Positions 32,682 through 42,168 of a stretch of 64,000 nt of DNA are shown here, piece after piece. The notes under the pieces were generated by a model. It was not told the origin of the DNA. It was given only the letters and a program-made list of their open reading frames with translations, and made no database searches. The DNA comes from Methylocystis sp. MJC1 (GTDB lineage Bacteria; Pseudomonadota; Alphaproteobacteria; Rhizobiales; Beijerinckiaceae). The position numbers and the translations under genes were made by a program. The stretch is taken from contig NZ_CP107558.1 in NCBI RefSeq assembly GCF_026427715.1, forward strand, positions 3,565,001 through 3,629,000, given 5' to 3'. Position 1 is the first letter of the stretch, and each line of letters begins with the position of its first letter.

Positions 32682-35282
32682 ATGTTAGAAAAACTGGTGG
32701 CCTTCTGTCTTCGTTGGCCCTGGACAGTGGTTCTTCTCACGCTGGCCCTGACGGGCGGGGGCGTTTACCTCACGGTCGACCGTTTCGCGATCGATACGGA
32801 TACGACAAATCTTTTCTCGCCGAACATGGCATGGCGGAAAAACCAGACGGCGCTCTATCGCGCCTTCCCCCAGCTCGAGAATTCGATCGTCGCGGTCATC
32901 GACGCGAAGACCGGCGAGGCGGCTGACGACGCGGCGGCGCGGCTCACCGCGGGGCTCACGGGCAAGCCGCTGATGCAGCGCGTCTGGCGCCCGGACGATC
33001 CCGCCTTCTTCATGAAGAATGGCCTGCTCTACCTCGATCTGCCCGAGGTCGAGCATACGGTCGGCATGATGATCGGCCAGCGCGACGTGCTGACGCCGCT
33101 CGCCGAAGACCCGACCTTGCGCGGCCTCTCCAACGTCCTCGTCGCCAATCAGAAACGCGCCGCCGGCAGCGAGCGCGCGACCGCCATGTATCTCTCCGGC
33201 CTCGATGAGTTTTCGCGCGCTTTCGAGCAGGCGCTCGCGGGCCGGGAAACCCAGGTCGACTGGGAGAAGCTGCTTTCTGGCGGCAAGGCCGACGCCGCCC
33301 CGCCCGGCCCGCCGCCCGAGAAGCGCCGCGTCGTCCTCATTACGCCCGTCCTCGACTTCACCGCCCTTCAGCCCGCCGCCGACTCGATCGCGCTTGTGCG
33401 CAAAACCGCGGCGGAGCTCGGCATTACAAAGGAAAACGGCTTCGTCTTCCGCCTGACCGGCGAGGCGCCGCTCGCGGATGAGGAATTCGCCACGCTCTCC
33501 GAGAACATGGCGCTGAACACCGTCGGCACGCTCGTCGTCGTCTCGCTCATCCTTTTCGCCGCGCTGCGCTCGCCCAAGCTTATCTTCGCGGTGCTCCTCA
33601 CCCTGCTCGCGGGCCTCGCCATCACCTCCGGCTTGGGCGTTCTGCTGATCGGCCGCTTCAATTTGATTTCGGTCGCCTTCGCCGCGCTTTTCATCGGGCT
33701 CGGCGTCGACTTCGGCATCCAATTCGCGACCCGCTATCGTGAAGAACGCCACGACCAAGGCGATCTGGAACGCGCAATTCTCGAGGCGACCCGCGGCATC
33801 GGGGGGTCGCTCACTCTCGCCGCCGTCTCGTTGCTCGCCGGCTTCTTCTGCTTCCTGCCGACGAATTTCCTGGGCGTCGCGGAGCTGGGCCTCATCGCCG
33901 GCGTCGGAATGATCATCGCCTATCTCGCGACGCTCAGCTTCCTGCCGGCGGCGATCAAACTCCTGCGTCCGCCGGCGGAGCACGTGCCGATCGCGACCCA
34001 TTCGCTTGCGGCGGTCGATCATTGGATCGCCCATCACCGAAAGCTCGTTCTCGTCGCCACCGCTACCGTCGTTCTCGCCGGAACGCCCTATCTCTTGCGG
34101 CTGCGTTTCGACTCCAACCCGATGAATTTGCGCGACCAGAAAGTCGAGTCGGTCGCGACCTTCCTCGACCTCAACAAGGACCCAAAAACCGCGCCCAACA
34201 AAATCGAGACGCTGGCCTCTTCTTTTGAGGCGGCGCGCCAGCTCAAGGAGAAAATTCTAACCTTGCCCGAGGTCGATCATGTGGACTCGATCGATTCGCT
34301 CATCCCTGTGGATCAGGACGAGAAGCTCGCGCTCATCGAGCGCGCGTCAAAGGAGCTGCATGGGGCGCTCTACCCCAAGACCAAGCCGGCGCCAACCGAC
34401 GCGGAGACCGTCAAAGCCCTGATCGGCGCCGCCAAGGCGCTGCGCGCGGCCGTCGCCAAAGCGCCTTCGCCGCAGACGCTCCGCTTCGCTGCGGCGCTCG
34501 AGGGCCTCGCCAAGGCAAGCCCAGCGACCCGCGAAAAGGCCCGCGCCGCCGCCTTCACCGGCTTCGAAAAGCTCATCGGCCAGATGCGCGACGCGCTAAA
34601 GGCCCAGCGCGTGACGCCCGACTCCTTGCCTCAGCAACTGCGATCGGACTGGATCTCGGCCACCGGCGTCCTGCGGCTCGAGACGACGCCCAAGGGCAAT
34701 GGCAATGATCTCGAGGTGATGTCGAAATTCGCCGACGCGGTGCTCTCGGTCGCGCCGGAGTCGAGCGGCGCGCCGGTCATCATTTCGGAAGCGGGAAAGA
34801 CCGTGACCCGCGCCTTTCTGGAGGCAGGCCTCTTCGCTTTCCTTGCCGTCTTCCTGATTCTCGCCATCGCCCTGCGCAACGCCAAGGACGTCGCGCTCAC
34901 GCTCGGGCCGCTCGTGCTCGCCGGCGTCATGAGCCTTCAGGCGGCGGAATTGCTTGGCGTGCCGCTCAATTTCGCCAACATCATCGCGCTGCCGCTGATG
35001 TTCGGCGTGGGCGTCGCCTTTCATATTTACTACGTGGTCGCCTGGCGAAAGGGCGTCGTAGATATGCTGGCGTCGAGCCTGACGCGTGCGATCTTCTTCA
35101 GCTCCCTGACGACGGGAACGGCCTTCGGCAGCCTCTTCTTATCGAGCCATCCCGGCACGGCGAGCATGGGCGAATTTCTGACGCTTTCGCTTTTCTTCAC
35201 CCTGCTTGCGGCCTTCATCATCGTGCCGGCGTTCCTCGGACCGCCGCCACATCCTGCCCAAGGCGAGGCCGATGCGCCTTGA
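32682..35282 (+). CDS. hpnN: Hopanoid biosynthesis-associated RND transporter HpnN
   Basis: An 866-residue RND-family protein of the two-halves MmpL/HpnN type: a membrane helix at about 10-30, a large periplasmic loop, five helices (about 275-440, including VAFAALFIGLGVDFGIQFATRYREE), a second helix and loop, and five more helices (about 710-855). HpnN moves hopanoids from the inner to the outer membrane in Rhodopseudomonas and relatives. Start ATG 32682 begins MLEKLVAFCLRWPW, close to family starts. No other hopanoid gene lies in the window, so it is separated from the hpn cluster here. Confidence 0.88.
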   Translation: MLEKLVAFCLRWPWTVVLLTLALTGGGVYLTVDRFAIDTDTTNLFSPNMAWRKNQTALYRAFPQLENSIVAVIDAKTGEAADDAAARLTAGLTGKPLMQRVWRPDDPAFFMKNGLLYLDLPEVEHTVGMMIGQRDVLTPLAEDPTLRGLSNVLVANQKRAAGSERATAMYLSGLDEFSRAFEQALAGRETQVDWEKLLSGGKADAAPPGPPPEKRRVVLITPVLDFTALQPAADSIALVRKTAAELGITKENGFVFRLTGEAPLADEEFATLSENMALNTVGTLVVVSLILFAALRSPKLIFAVLLTLLAGLAITSGLGVLLIGRFNLISVAFAALFIGLGVDFGIQFATRYREERHDQGDLERAILEATRGIGGSLTLAAVSLLAGFFCFLPTNFLGVAELGLIAGVGMIIAYLATLSFLPAAIKLLRPPAEHVPIATHSLAAVDHWIAHHRKLVLVATATVVLAGTPYLLRLRFDSNPMNLRDQKVESVATFLDLNKDPKTAPNKIETLASSFEAARQLKEKILTLPEVDHVDSIDSLIPVDQDEKLALIERASKELHGALYPKTKPAPTDAETVKALIGAAKALRAAVAKAPSPQTLRFAAALEGLAKASPATREKARAAAFTGFEKLIGQMRDALKAQRVTPDSLPQQLRSDWISATGVLRLETTPKGNGNDLEVMSKFADAVLSVAPESSGAPVIISEAGKTVTRAFLEAGLFAFLAVFLILAIALRNAKDVALTLGPLVLAGVMSLQAAELLGVPLNFANIIALPLMFGVGVAFHIYYVVAWRKGVVDMLASSLTRAIFFSSLTTGTAFGSLFLSSHPGTASMGEFLTLSLFFTLLAAFIIVPAFLGPPPHPAQGEADAP

Positions 35283-35360
35283 CGGCGCCGCCATTCGGTT
35301 TTTCGCTATGCGAAGAGCGATATATTTTAGGAAGCGAATCGGGTCGGGGGCCGGGCTGTC

Positions 35361-35996
35361 ATGAAGAGACTATTGCAGAGCATCCTCGCCGCGACGGCTA
35401 TTTGCGGGCCCGCCGCGGCCACCACGACGGAAATCTACGGCGTCTGGGCGCGCGACGGCCACCCGACCGATAAGCTCGAATTCTTCGATTGCAGCGGCAA
35501 GCTCTGCGCGAAGGGCATACTTCCGATGCGCGACGGCAGCCCGCCGCCGCTGATCCTGCGTTACGCGACAAAGACGGGCCCCAATAGCTGGAAGGGCGAC
35601 CTCTACAATCCAGAGGACGGCAAAACCTACACAGGCAAAATTACCTTTGAGACGTCTGATCAGCTGACGCTGAGCGGTTGCCTTGTCGCCTTCCTTTGCC
35701 AAAGCGAGACATGGACGCGCATCTCCGGCCCGACGAAGACCGTCGCGCCGGTCGATAAGACGGAAGCCAAGGGCGCCAAGGCTCAAGCGCCCGAGGCCGC
35801 CAAATCCGCCGACAAGGAAAAAGACAAAACCCCGGCAAAAGCGGCGGCTCAGGACGCCGCCAAGGGCGCAAAGCTAGCGCCCCGGCCGAGCGATTCGAAA
35901 TCGGCGCCCGTAAAGCCAGCGCCAGCAAAGGCGGCTCCAGCAAAGCCTGCTCCGGCAAAGCCGGCCGCGCCCAAATCGGGCGACGGCGAGGAATGA
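35361..35996 (+). CDS. DUF2147 exported protein with an Ala/Pro/Lys-rich tail
   Basis: A 211-residue protein with a signal peptide (residues 1-21, ending GPAAA). Residues 22-120 are the DUF2147 domain (IYGVWARDG, YNPEDGKTYTGKI, TLSGCL). The C-terminal 80 residues are low-complexity, with repeated APAKAAPAKPAPAKPA-type units, probably disordered and possibly peptidoglycan-associated. DUF2147 proteins are uncharacterised periplasmic proteins. It follows HpnN by 78 bases on the same strand. Confidence 0.85.
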   Translation: MKRLLQSILAATAICGPAAATTTEIYGVWARDGHPTDKLEFFDCSGKLCAKGILPMRDGSPPPLILRYATKTGPNSWKGDLYNPEDGKTYTGKITFETSDQLTLSGCLVAFLCQSETWTRISGPTKTVAPVDKTEAKGAKAQAPEAAKSADKEKDKTPAKAAAQDAAKGAKLAPRPSDSKSAPVKPAPAKAAPAKPAPAKPAAPKSGDGEE

Positions 35997-36205
35997 GCGG
36001 CTTTCGCCGCGGGTTAACGATAGGTAACTTGACGCTTGCAGTGCGGTAGGCGAGCGTCCGGGCAGACCCGGCGCAAGCGTCGCATGGGCGGCGTTGACCT
36101 TTTCCTGCCCTGACTGGCTAATTCCGACATGTTCGATAGAGTTATCTTGACCGCGGCCTGTTTTTGGCGGACAGACCTCTGCGGAAAAACAAGGACGAGC
36201 TTCCG

Positions 36206-37762
36206 TTGAGGGCTGACGTCGTTTGCGCTTTTGCTGGGAAGAAACGACGAGCCGCGTTTGGCGCGGCGGCTGCGCTTTGCCTGTCGTCCTGCGACCTCGA
36301 ATGGGAGAAGCCGGATCTCGCGACGCCGCCGCCCGAAACCTTTCGCGAGGCCAAATCCGCTTCCGCCAAACCCATTGCGCGAGGCCCGGATTTTGCGGCA
36401 AGGTTCGGCTCGAAGGAGCTGACGGCGCTTGTAGAGCAGGCGGTCGGCGACAATCTCGACATCGCCGCCGCCGTGGCCCGCATTCAGCAGGCGGACGCCC
36501 AGGCGCGCGTCTCGAGCGCGGCGCTCTGGCCGAACGTCGCCATGCAGGACATCGCGCGCAGAACGCGCACCCCCGGCACGACGACCAATATCGGCTCGGC
36601 GAGCACCGGCTTGAGCCCGGCAACGTCGACCTCGACGACCACGTCTTCCTCCACGGGCTTCAGCGCGCGCGAATATAATTTCTTCCAGCTCGGCCTCACG
36701 GCTAGCTATGAGATCGACTTCTGGGGCAAAAACGAAGACGCCTCCTACGCCTCGCGGCTGCTCGCCAACGCCAGCCGCTTCAACCGGGACACGGTCGAGA
36801 TCTCCACGATCGCGGCGGTGCTGAACGCCTATTTCCAGGTGCTGACGGCCCAGGACCGACTGAATATCGCCCACAATAACGTCGCCATCGCCGAGCGTGT
36901 GTACCGCGCCATTCAGGCGCGCTTCGAGGTCGGCGTCGCCAGCGTGCTCGACACGGCGCAGCAGGAGACCGTTGTCGCCCAGCAGCGGGCGTCGATCCCG
37001 CCGCTCGAGCAGACCTTGCGGCAGACCCGCAACCAGCTCGCCGTTCTCGTCGGCCAAACGCCCGAGAGCCTCTCCGTCAAGGGCGGATCGCTCACCAAGC
37101 TCGCCTATCCGAAAGTCGCGCCGGGCCTGCCGTCAGAAATGCTGCTGCGCCGCCCAGACGTCGCCAACGCCGAGGCCCAGCTCGCCTCGCAGGAATTCTC
37201 GGTGCTGCAAGCCCGGGCGATGTTCTTCCCCTCGATCACGCTCACCGGCCAATACGGGGTGCAGACCGCCTTGCTGCATAATCTTCTGCGCCCCGAAGCG
37301 ATCGGCTGGCAAATCGCCTCGAATCTCGCCCAGCCGATTTTCGACGGCTATAATCTGCAGGGGAATTACGAGCAGCAGAAGGGCCGCTACGCCGAGCTTG
37401 GCGCGCTCTACAAAAAACAAATCCTGACGGCGCTGTCCGACACGGAGAACGCGCTCATCGCCTCGAAGGAGACCGCGCAAGCGGTCAGGCTCCAGGGCCT
37501 CGCCGTCGCGGCCGCCCGGCGCGCGCTGACGGCGGCGGAGATGCGGCTGCAGGAAGGCACGATCGACATCGTCACCCTTTCGACGACGCAGAACACGCTC
37601 TTCCTGGCGCAGGATCAACTTGCTCTGGCCCGGCTGTCTTATTTTCAATCGGCGACGAGCCTATATCAAGCTCTCGGCGGCGGTTGGTCACCGACCACGC
37701 GAGACGCCGAAATCGCTTCCGCAAACGCCGCCTATGAGGCGGACAAAGGGATTCATCCATGA
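36206..37762 (+). CDS. NodT-family outer-membrane factor lipoprotein
   Basis: The TolC-like outer-membrane channel of a tripartite RND pump. About 518 residues from TTG 36206 (AAGGA ten bases upstream); an earlier TTG at 36164 is possible. A signal peptide with lipobox LSSC precedes the mature cysteine (about residue 29). Two OEP repeats follow, with an unusual Ser/Thr-rich insert (TSTSTTTSSSTG) near residue 140, then FFQLGLTASYEIDFWGKNED and QPIFDGYNLQGNYEQQ. The stop overlaps the adaptor start (ATGA). It heads the four-gene efflux operon. Confidence 0.9.
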   Translation: MRADVVCAFAGKKRRAAFGAAAALCLSSCDLEWEKPDLATPPPETFREAKSASAKPIARGPDFAARFGSKELTALVEQAVGDNLDIAAAVARIQQADAQARVSSAALWPNVAMQDIARRTRTPGTTTNIGSASTGLSPATSTSTTTSSSTGFSAREYNFFQLGLTASYEIDFWGKNEDASYASRLLANASRFNRDTVEISTIAAVLNAYFQVLTAQDRLNIAHNNVAIAERVYRAIQARFEVGVASVLDTAQQETVVAQQRASIPPLEQTLRQTRNQLAVLVGQTPESLSVKGGSLTKLAYPKVAPGLPSEMLLRRPDVANAEAQLASQEFSVLQARAMFFPSITLTGQYGVQTALLHNLLRPEAIGWQIASNLAQPIFDGYNLQGNYEQQKGRYAELGALYKKQILTALSDTENALIASKETAQAVRLQGLAVAAARRALTAAEMRLQEGTIDIVTLSTTQNTLFLAQDQLALARLSYFQSATSLYQALGGGWSPTTRDAEIASANAAYEADKGIHP

Positions 37763-39018
37763 TACGCGCCGACAGGCGTATTCTCATGGCGCTCGGCGCG
37801 CTCGCAGTCGCTCTTGCCGCGGGCGGGGCCTATCGCGCTGGCGTGCTGCCCGGTTTTCCTGCCGCCGATAAATCCTCTGCCGACCAGGCGGATGGAAGAC
37901 GCGGCCGCGGCGACGCCATCGTGACCGTAACGACGGCGCAAACGCGCATCCAGGACGTTCCGGTGACGATCGATGCGGTCGGCACGGTGCAGGCGCTCAA
38001 CTCGGTCGTTATTCGAACTCAGGTCGACGGAAGGCTGCTGCGCCTCGACTTCACCGAGGGTCAGGACGTCAAGAAAGGCGACGTCCTCGCTGAGATCGAC
38101 CCGGCGCTCTACAAGGCGCAATACGATCAGGCCGTCGCCAAAAAAGCGCAGGACGAAGCCAATCTCGCCAACGCCCGCGTCGACATGGCGCGCTACGAAA
38201 AGCTCGTCGCAGGCAAATTTCTGTCGCAGCAGCAATATGCGACCCAGAAAGCGCAAGTGAGCCAACTCGAGGCGCAGGTGCGCGCCGATCAGGCGGCGAT
38301 CGACAACGCCAGGACGACCCTCGAATACGCCACGATCCGCTCGCCGATCGACGGACGCGTCGGCATCCGCCTTGTCGACGTCGGCAATATCCTTCACGCT
38401 TCCGACCAGAGCGGTATTGTCGTCATCACGCAGCTGAAGCCGATCAACGTCGTCTTCACATTGCCGCAGCAAGCCCTACCCGCGGTGCAGAAGGCGCAGG
38501 CCAATGGCGTCGCCAAGGTGCGCGCGCTCGGCTCCGACAACGCCAGCGTGATCGAGACCGGCGAGCTGAAAGTGGTCGACAACCAGATTGACCAGCTCAC
38601 CGGCACCGTAAAACTAAAGTCCAGTTTCGCAAATGATAACCTCGCTCTTTGGCCCGGCCAGTTCGTCAACGTCCGGCTCATGCTCGACACGATCCGAAAC
38701 GCGATCGTCGCGCCGAGCCCCGCCGTTCAGCGCGGACCGAATGGCGCCTTCGTGTATGTTCTCGGCGAGGACGGTCACGCAAATATAAGAAGCGTCACGA
38801 CCGGACGGCAGGATGAGAACATCGTCGTCGTCACATCGGGGCTGGAACCCGGGACGACCATCGTGACCAGCGGCTTCTCGCGCCTCTCCGAGGGCGCCAA
38901 GGTCCATGTGATCAAAGCCGAGGAGCCCGTCGCCGCGGCGGCCGGCCCCGAAACCAAGCCAGAGCAGATCAATCGCCGCCAAGGCGGCGCAAAGGGAGAG
39001 GGCTCTCCCGGAAAGTAA
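37759..39018 (+). CDS. mdtA: RND efflux periplasmic adaptor (MdtA/AcrA type)
   Basis: A 419-residue membrane-fusion protein with an N-terminal membrane anchor (about 8-28). The barrel-sandwich motif VVIRTQVDGRLLRLDFTEGQ (about 89-108) and a coiled-coil hairpin (about 120-180, ANLANARVDMARYEKLV) are followed by the second lipoyl half ATIRSPIDGRVGIRLVDVG. It bridges the inner-membrane permeases and the outer-membrane factor. The symbol rests on the mdtABC-like gene order and similarity; the substrates are not known. An ATGA overlap joins it to the outer-membrane gene. Confidence 0.9.
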   Translation: MIRADRRILMALGALAVALAAGGAYRAGVLPGFPAADKSSADQADGRRGRGDAIVTVTTAQTRIQDVPVTIDAVGTVQALNSVVIRTQVDGRLLRLDFTEGQDVKKGDVLAEIDPALYKAQYDQAVAKKAQDEANLANARVDMARYEKLVAGKFLSQQQYATQKAQVSQLEAQVRADQAAIDNARTTLEYATIRSPIDGRVGIRLVDVGNILHASDQSGIVVITQLKPINVVFTLPQQALPAVQKAQANGVAKVRALGSDNASVIETGELKVVDNQIDQLTGTVKLKSSFANDNLALWPGQFVNVRLMLDTIRNAIVAPSPAVQRGPNGAFVYVLGEDGHANIRSVTTGRQDENIVVVTSGLEPGTTIVTSGFSRLSEGAKVHVIKAEEPVAAAAGPETKPEQINRRQGGAKGEGSPGK

Positions 39019-39030
39019 ACAGAAAGCGGC

Positions 39031-42000
39031 ATGAATATTTCGGCGCCCTTCATCAACAGGCCGGTAGCGACCTCGCTCATGGCCTTCGCCGTCCTGCTGT
39101 TCGGCCTGCTGGGCTATTCGCGTCTTTCCATCTCGCCGCTGCCGCAGGTCGATTTTCCGACGATCCAGGTCACGACGCAGCTTCCCGGCGCCAATCCCGA
39201 CACCATCGCCTCGCTGGTGACGGCCTCGCTCGAGCGGCAGTTCGGACAGATTCCCTCGCTCGCCAGCATGTCGTCGCAGAGCTCTTTCGGCCTGTCGCAG
39301 GTCACGCTGCAATTCGCCCTCGACCGCGACATCGACGCCGCCGCGCAGGATGTCCAGGCGGCGATCAACGCCGCCGCCTCGACGCTGCCGCGCGATCTCC
39401 CCTACCCGCCGGTTTACGCCAAAGTGAACCCGGCCGACACCGCGGTGCTGACTCTCACGCTGCGCTCCAAAACCGCGACGTTGCGCGATCTGAGCGATCT
39501 CGCCGACACGCTGATTGCGCCGCAATTGTCGCAAGTCTCCGGCGTCGGCCGGGTGTCGGTGCAGGGCGGCGTGCGCCCCGCCGTGCGCATCGAGGCGGAT
39601 CTCGCGCGGCTCGCCGCCAACCGCATCGGCATGGAGGATTTGCGTCAGGCCGTCGCGGCCGCCAATAACGCCGGTGCCAAGGGATCGCTCGACGGAAAGC
39701 GGCAGTCCTACACGCTCGACGCCAACGATCAGATCCTTCAAGCCAAGCAGTATGAGACGATCATCGTCGCCTGGCGCAATAATTCGCCGGTCATGCTGCG
39801 CGACGTCGCCAAGGTCGCGGACGGACTCGAAAACGCCCGCGTCGGCGGCTGGTACGACGGCGAGCAATCCATTGTGCTCGACGTGATGCGCCAGCCGGGC
39901 GCCAATATCATCGCGACGGTCGAGCTGGTCAAAGAAACGCTGCCGAAGCTGCGCGGCGAGCTGCCGGCCGGCATGAGCCTCGACATCGTCAACGACCGCA
40001 CCGACACGATCCGCGCCTCTATCCACGAAGTGGAGATGACGCTTCTCATCGCCGGCGGCCTCGTCGTCGCGGTCGTGCTGCTGTTCCTGCACAGCTGGCG
40101 CGCGACGCTCATCGCCGGCGTCAGCTTGCCGCTCTCGATCATCGCCACCTTCTTCGTCATGTGGGGGATGGGCTTCTCGCTCGACAATCTCTCGCTGATG
40201 GCGCTCACCATCGGCACCGGCTTCATCGTCGACGACGCCATCGTCATGATCGAGAACATCGTGCGCAATATCGAGCGCGGAAAGAAGCCGCTTCAGGCGG
40301 CGCTCGACGGCGCGCGTGAGATCGGCTTCACCGTCGTTTCGCTGACCGTCTCGCTCATCGCGGTTTTCATTCCGCTCTTGTTCATGACCGGCATTGTCGG
40401 GCGCATGTTCCGCGAATTCGCGCTGACGCTCTCCATCGCCGTCGTTATCTCGGCCGTCATTTCGCTCACGCTGACGCCAATGCTCTGCGCGGTGCTGCTC
40501 AAAAGCGCGCCGACGCGCGCGCATTCGACATGGGAAATCGTGTCACTGTGGCTCGACCGTCTCTACTATCGCTCGCTCGACTGGGCGCTGAAGCGCGAGA
40601 CCTTCATGCTCGCCCTGACCGCCGGCACACTCGCTTTGACGGTGGCGCTCTACATCGTCATCCCGAAAGGCTTTCTCCCGCGCCAGGACACGGGCGTGCT
40701 GAGCGTCGTTATGGAGGCCGCGCCCGACGCGTCCTTCGAGCGCATGAAGGCGCTGCAGGCGCAGGTGACGCAGGTCTTGCGCAAAGACCCTGAAGTGACC
40801 GGCGTCACGTCGGTGCTCGGCGTCGGCCCGCTCAACGCCACGACAAATGTCGGCCGCCTCACCGTAACCCTGCGCAGCCGCGAAATTCGCGACACCAGCG
40901 CCGACGTCATCGCCGATCGGCTGAAAGCTGCGGGGGAAAAGGTCGCCGGCGTCTCGCTGTTCATCGAGCCGGTCCAGGATATCCAGATCACGACGCGGCC
41001 GAGCCGCTCGCAATATCAATATACGCTGACCTCCGCCGACTCGGGCGAGCTCATGCTCTGGTCCAACCGGCTCGTCGACGAATTGCGCAAAACGCCGGGG
41101 CTCAAGAATGTCGCCGCCGAGACCCAGGACGGCGGCCTGCGAGCGCTGATGAAGATCGACCGCGAGAAGATGGGCCGCCTCGGCATTTCGGCGCAGGACG
41201 TCGATAATGTGCTGAACGACGCGTTCGGGCAGCGGCAGATTTCGACGATCTACACGCAGTCGAATCAATATCGCGTCATCCTCGAAGCGGCGCCGCAATA
41301 TTTGCGCGACATGTCGGCTCTCGAGAAGCTCTATGTGGCGCCGGTCGGCGGCGGGCCGCAGACTCCGGTCGCGACTTTCGTGCGCGTCGAGAACAAAGCT
41401 GCGCCGCTTTCCGTGGCGCATCAGGACCAGTTCCCTGCTTCGACCATTAGCTTCGATCTTGCGGACGGCGTCGCGCTCGGCGACGCGGTGAAGCTGATGG
41501 CGCAGGCGCAGTCGGCGATCGGCATGCCCTCGTCGATCATCGGCGTCTTCAGCGCCGACGCCGCCGAGTTCAACAAATCGCTGGCGAGCGAGCCCTGGCT
41601 CATTCTGGCGGCGATCATCGCCATCTATGTGGTGCTGGGCGTGCTCTATGAGAGCTTCGCCCATCCCTTCACTGTGCTCACCACTTTGCCGTCGGCAGGC
41701 GTCGGCGCGTTGCTCGCGCTGATGATCCTGGGCATCGATATGTCGATTGTCGCCCTGATCGGCGTCGTGCTGCTCATGGGCATCGTGAAGAAAAATGCGA
41801 TCATGATGATCGACTTCGCCCTCGAGGCGGAGCGTGACGAAGGGATGTCGCCGCGCGAGTCCATTGTACATGCCGCGCATATGCGTTTCCGGCCGATCAT
41901 GATGACGACGCTCGCCGCGCTCTTTGGCGCCCTGCCGCTCGCCCTCGCGACCGGGCCGGGCAGCGAGTTGCGCATTCCGCTCGGCGTCTCGATCATTGGC

Positions 42001-42168
42001 GGCCTGCTGCTCTCCCAGGCGCTGACGCTTTACACGACGCCGGTCATCTATCTGCAGGTCGACCGGCTGCGCCGCCGCTTCTTGAAGCCGCTGCGGCAAG
42101 ACGACGAAGAGGAAGCTTTCGGGGCGGCGACCGAGGAGACGCCGCAACGGCGGGAGGCGGCGGAATGA
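39031..42168 (+). CDS. mdtB: RND multidrug efflux permease (MdtB-like, first of two)
   Basis: A 1045-residue HAE1-type RND permease with twelve helices and two large periplasmic loops. The proton-relay aspartates are in GFIVDDAIVMIENI (about residue 400), and the helix-10 lysine in IVKKNAIMMIDFALEAE (about 920). It begins MNISAPFINRPVATSLM, as MdtB/MdtC proteins do. The next gene is a second, distinct permease with overlapping ATGA, so the pump is probably a hetero-trimer as in E. coli MdtBC. Confidence 0.93.
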   Translation: MNISAPFINRPVATSLMAFAVLLFGLLGYSRLSISPLPQVDFPTIQVTTQLPGANPDTIASLVTASLERQFGQIPSLASMSSQSSFGLSQVTLQFALDRDIDAAAQDVQAAINAAASTLPRDLPYPPVYAKVNPADTAVLTLTLRSKTATLRDLSDLADTLIAPQLSQVSGVGRVSVQGGVRPAVRIEADLARLAANRIGMEDLRQAVAAANNAGAKGSLDGKRQSYTLDANDQILQAKQYETIIVAWRNNSPVMLRDVAKVADGLENARVGGWYDGEQSIVLDVMRQPGANIIATVELVKETLPKLRGELPAGMSLDIVNDRTDTIRASIHEVEMTLLIAGGLVVAVVLLFLHSWRATLIAGVSLPLSIIATFFVMWGMGFSLDNLSLMALTIGTGFIVDDAIVMIENIVRNIERGKKPLQAALDGAREIGFTVVSLTVSLIAVFIPLLFMTGIVGRMFREFALTLSIAVVISAVISLTLTPMLCAVLLKSAPTRAHSTWEIVSLWLDRLYYRSLDWALKRETFMLALTAGTLALTVALYIVIPKGFLPRQDTGVLSVVMEAAPDASFERMKALQAQVTQVLRKDPEVTGVTSVLGVGPLNATTNVGRLTVTLRSREIRDTSADVIADRLKAAGEKVAGVSLFIEPVQDIQITTRPSRSQYQYTLTSADSGELMLWSNRLVDELRKTPGLKNVAAETQDGGLRALMKIDREKMGRLGISAQDVDNVLNDAFGQRQISTIYTQSNQYRVILEAAPQYLRDMSALEKLYVAPVGGGPQTPVATFVRVENKAAPLSVAHQDQFPASTISFDLADGVALGDAVKLMAQAQSAIGMPSSIIGVFSADAAEFNKSLASEPWLILAAIIAIYVVLGVLYESFAHPFTVLTTLPSAGVGALLALMILGIDMSIVALIGVVLLMGIVKKNAIMMIDFALEAERDEGMSPRESIVHAAHMRFRPIMMTTLAALFGALPLALATGPGSELRIPLGVSIIGGLLLSQALTLYTTPVIYLQVDRLRRRFLKPLRQDDEEEAFGAATEETPQRREAAE

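Noticed and set aside
38614..40524. A 636-codon minus-strand frame opposite the RND genes
   Set aside because: Antisense to mdtA/mdtB coding sequence; charged low-complexity product.
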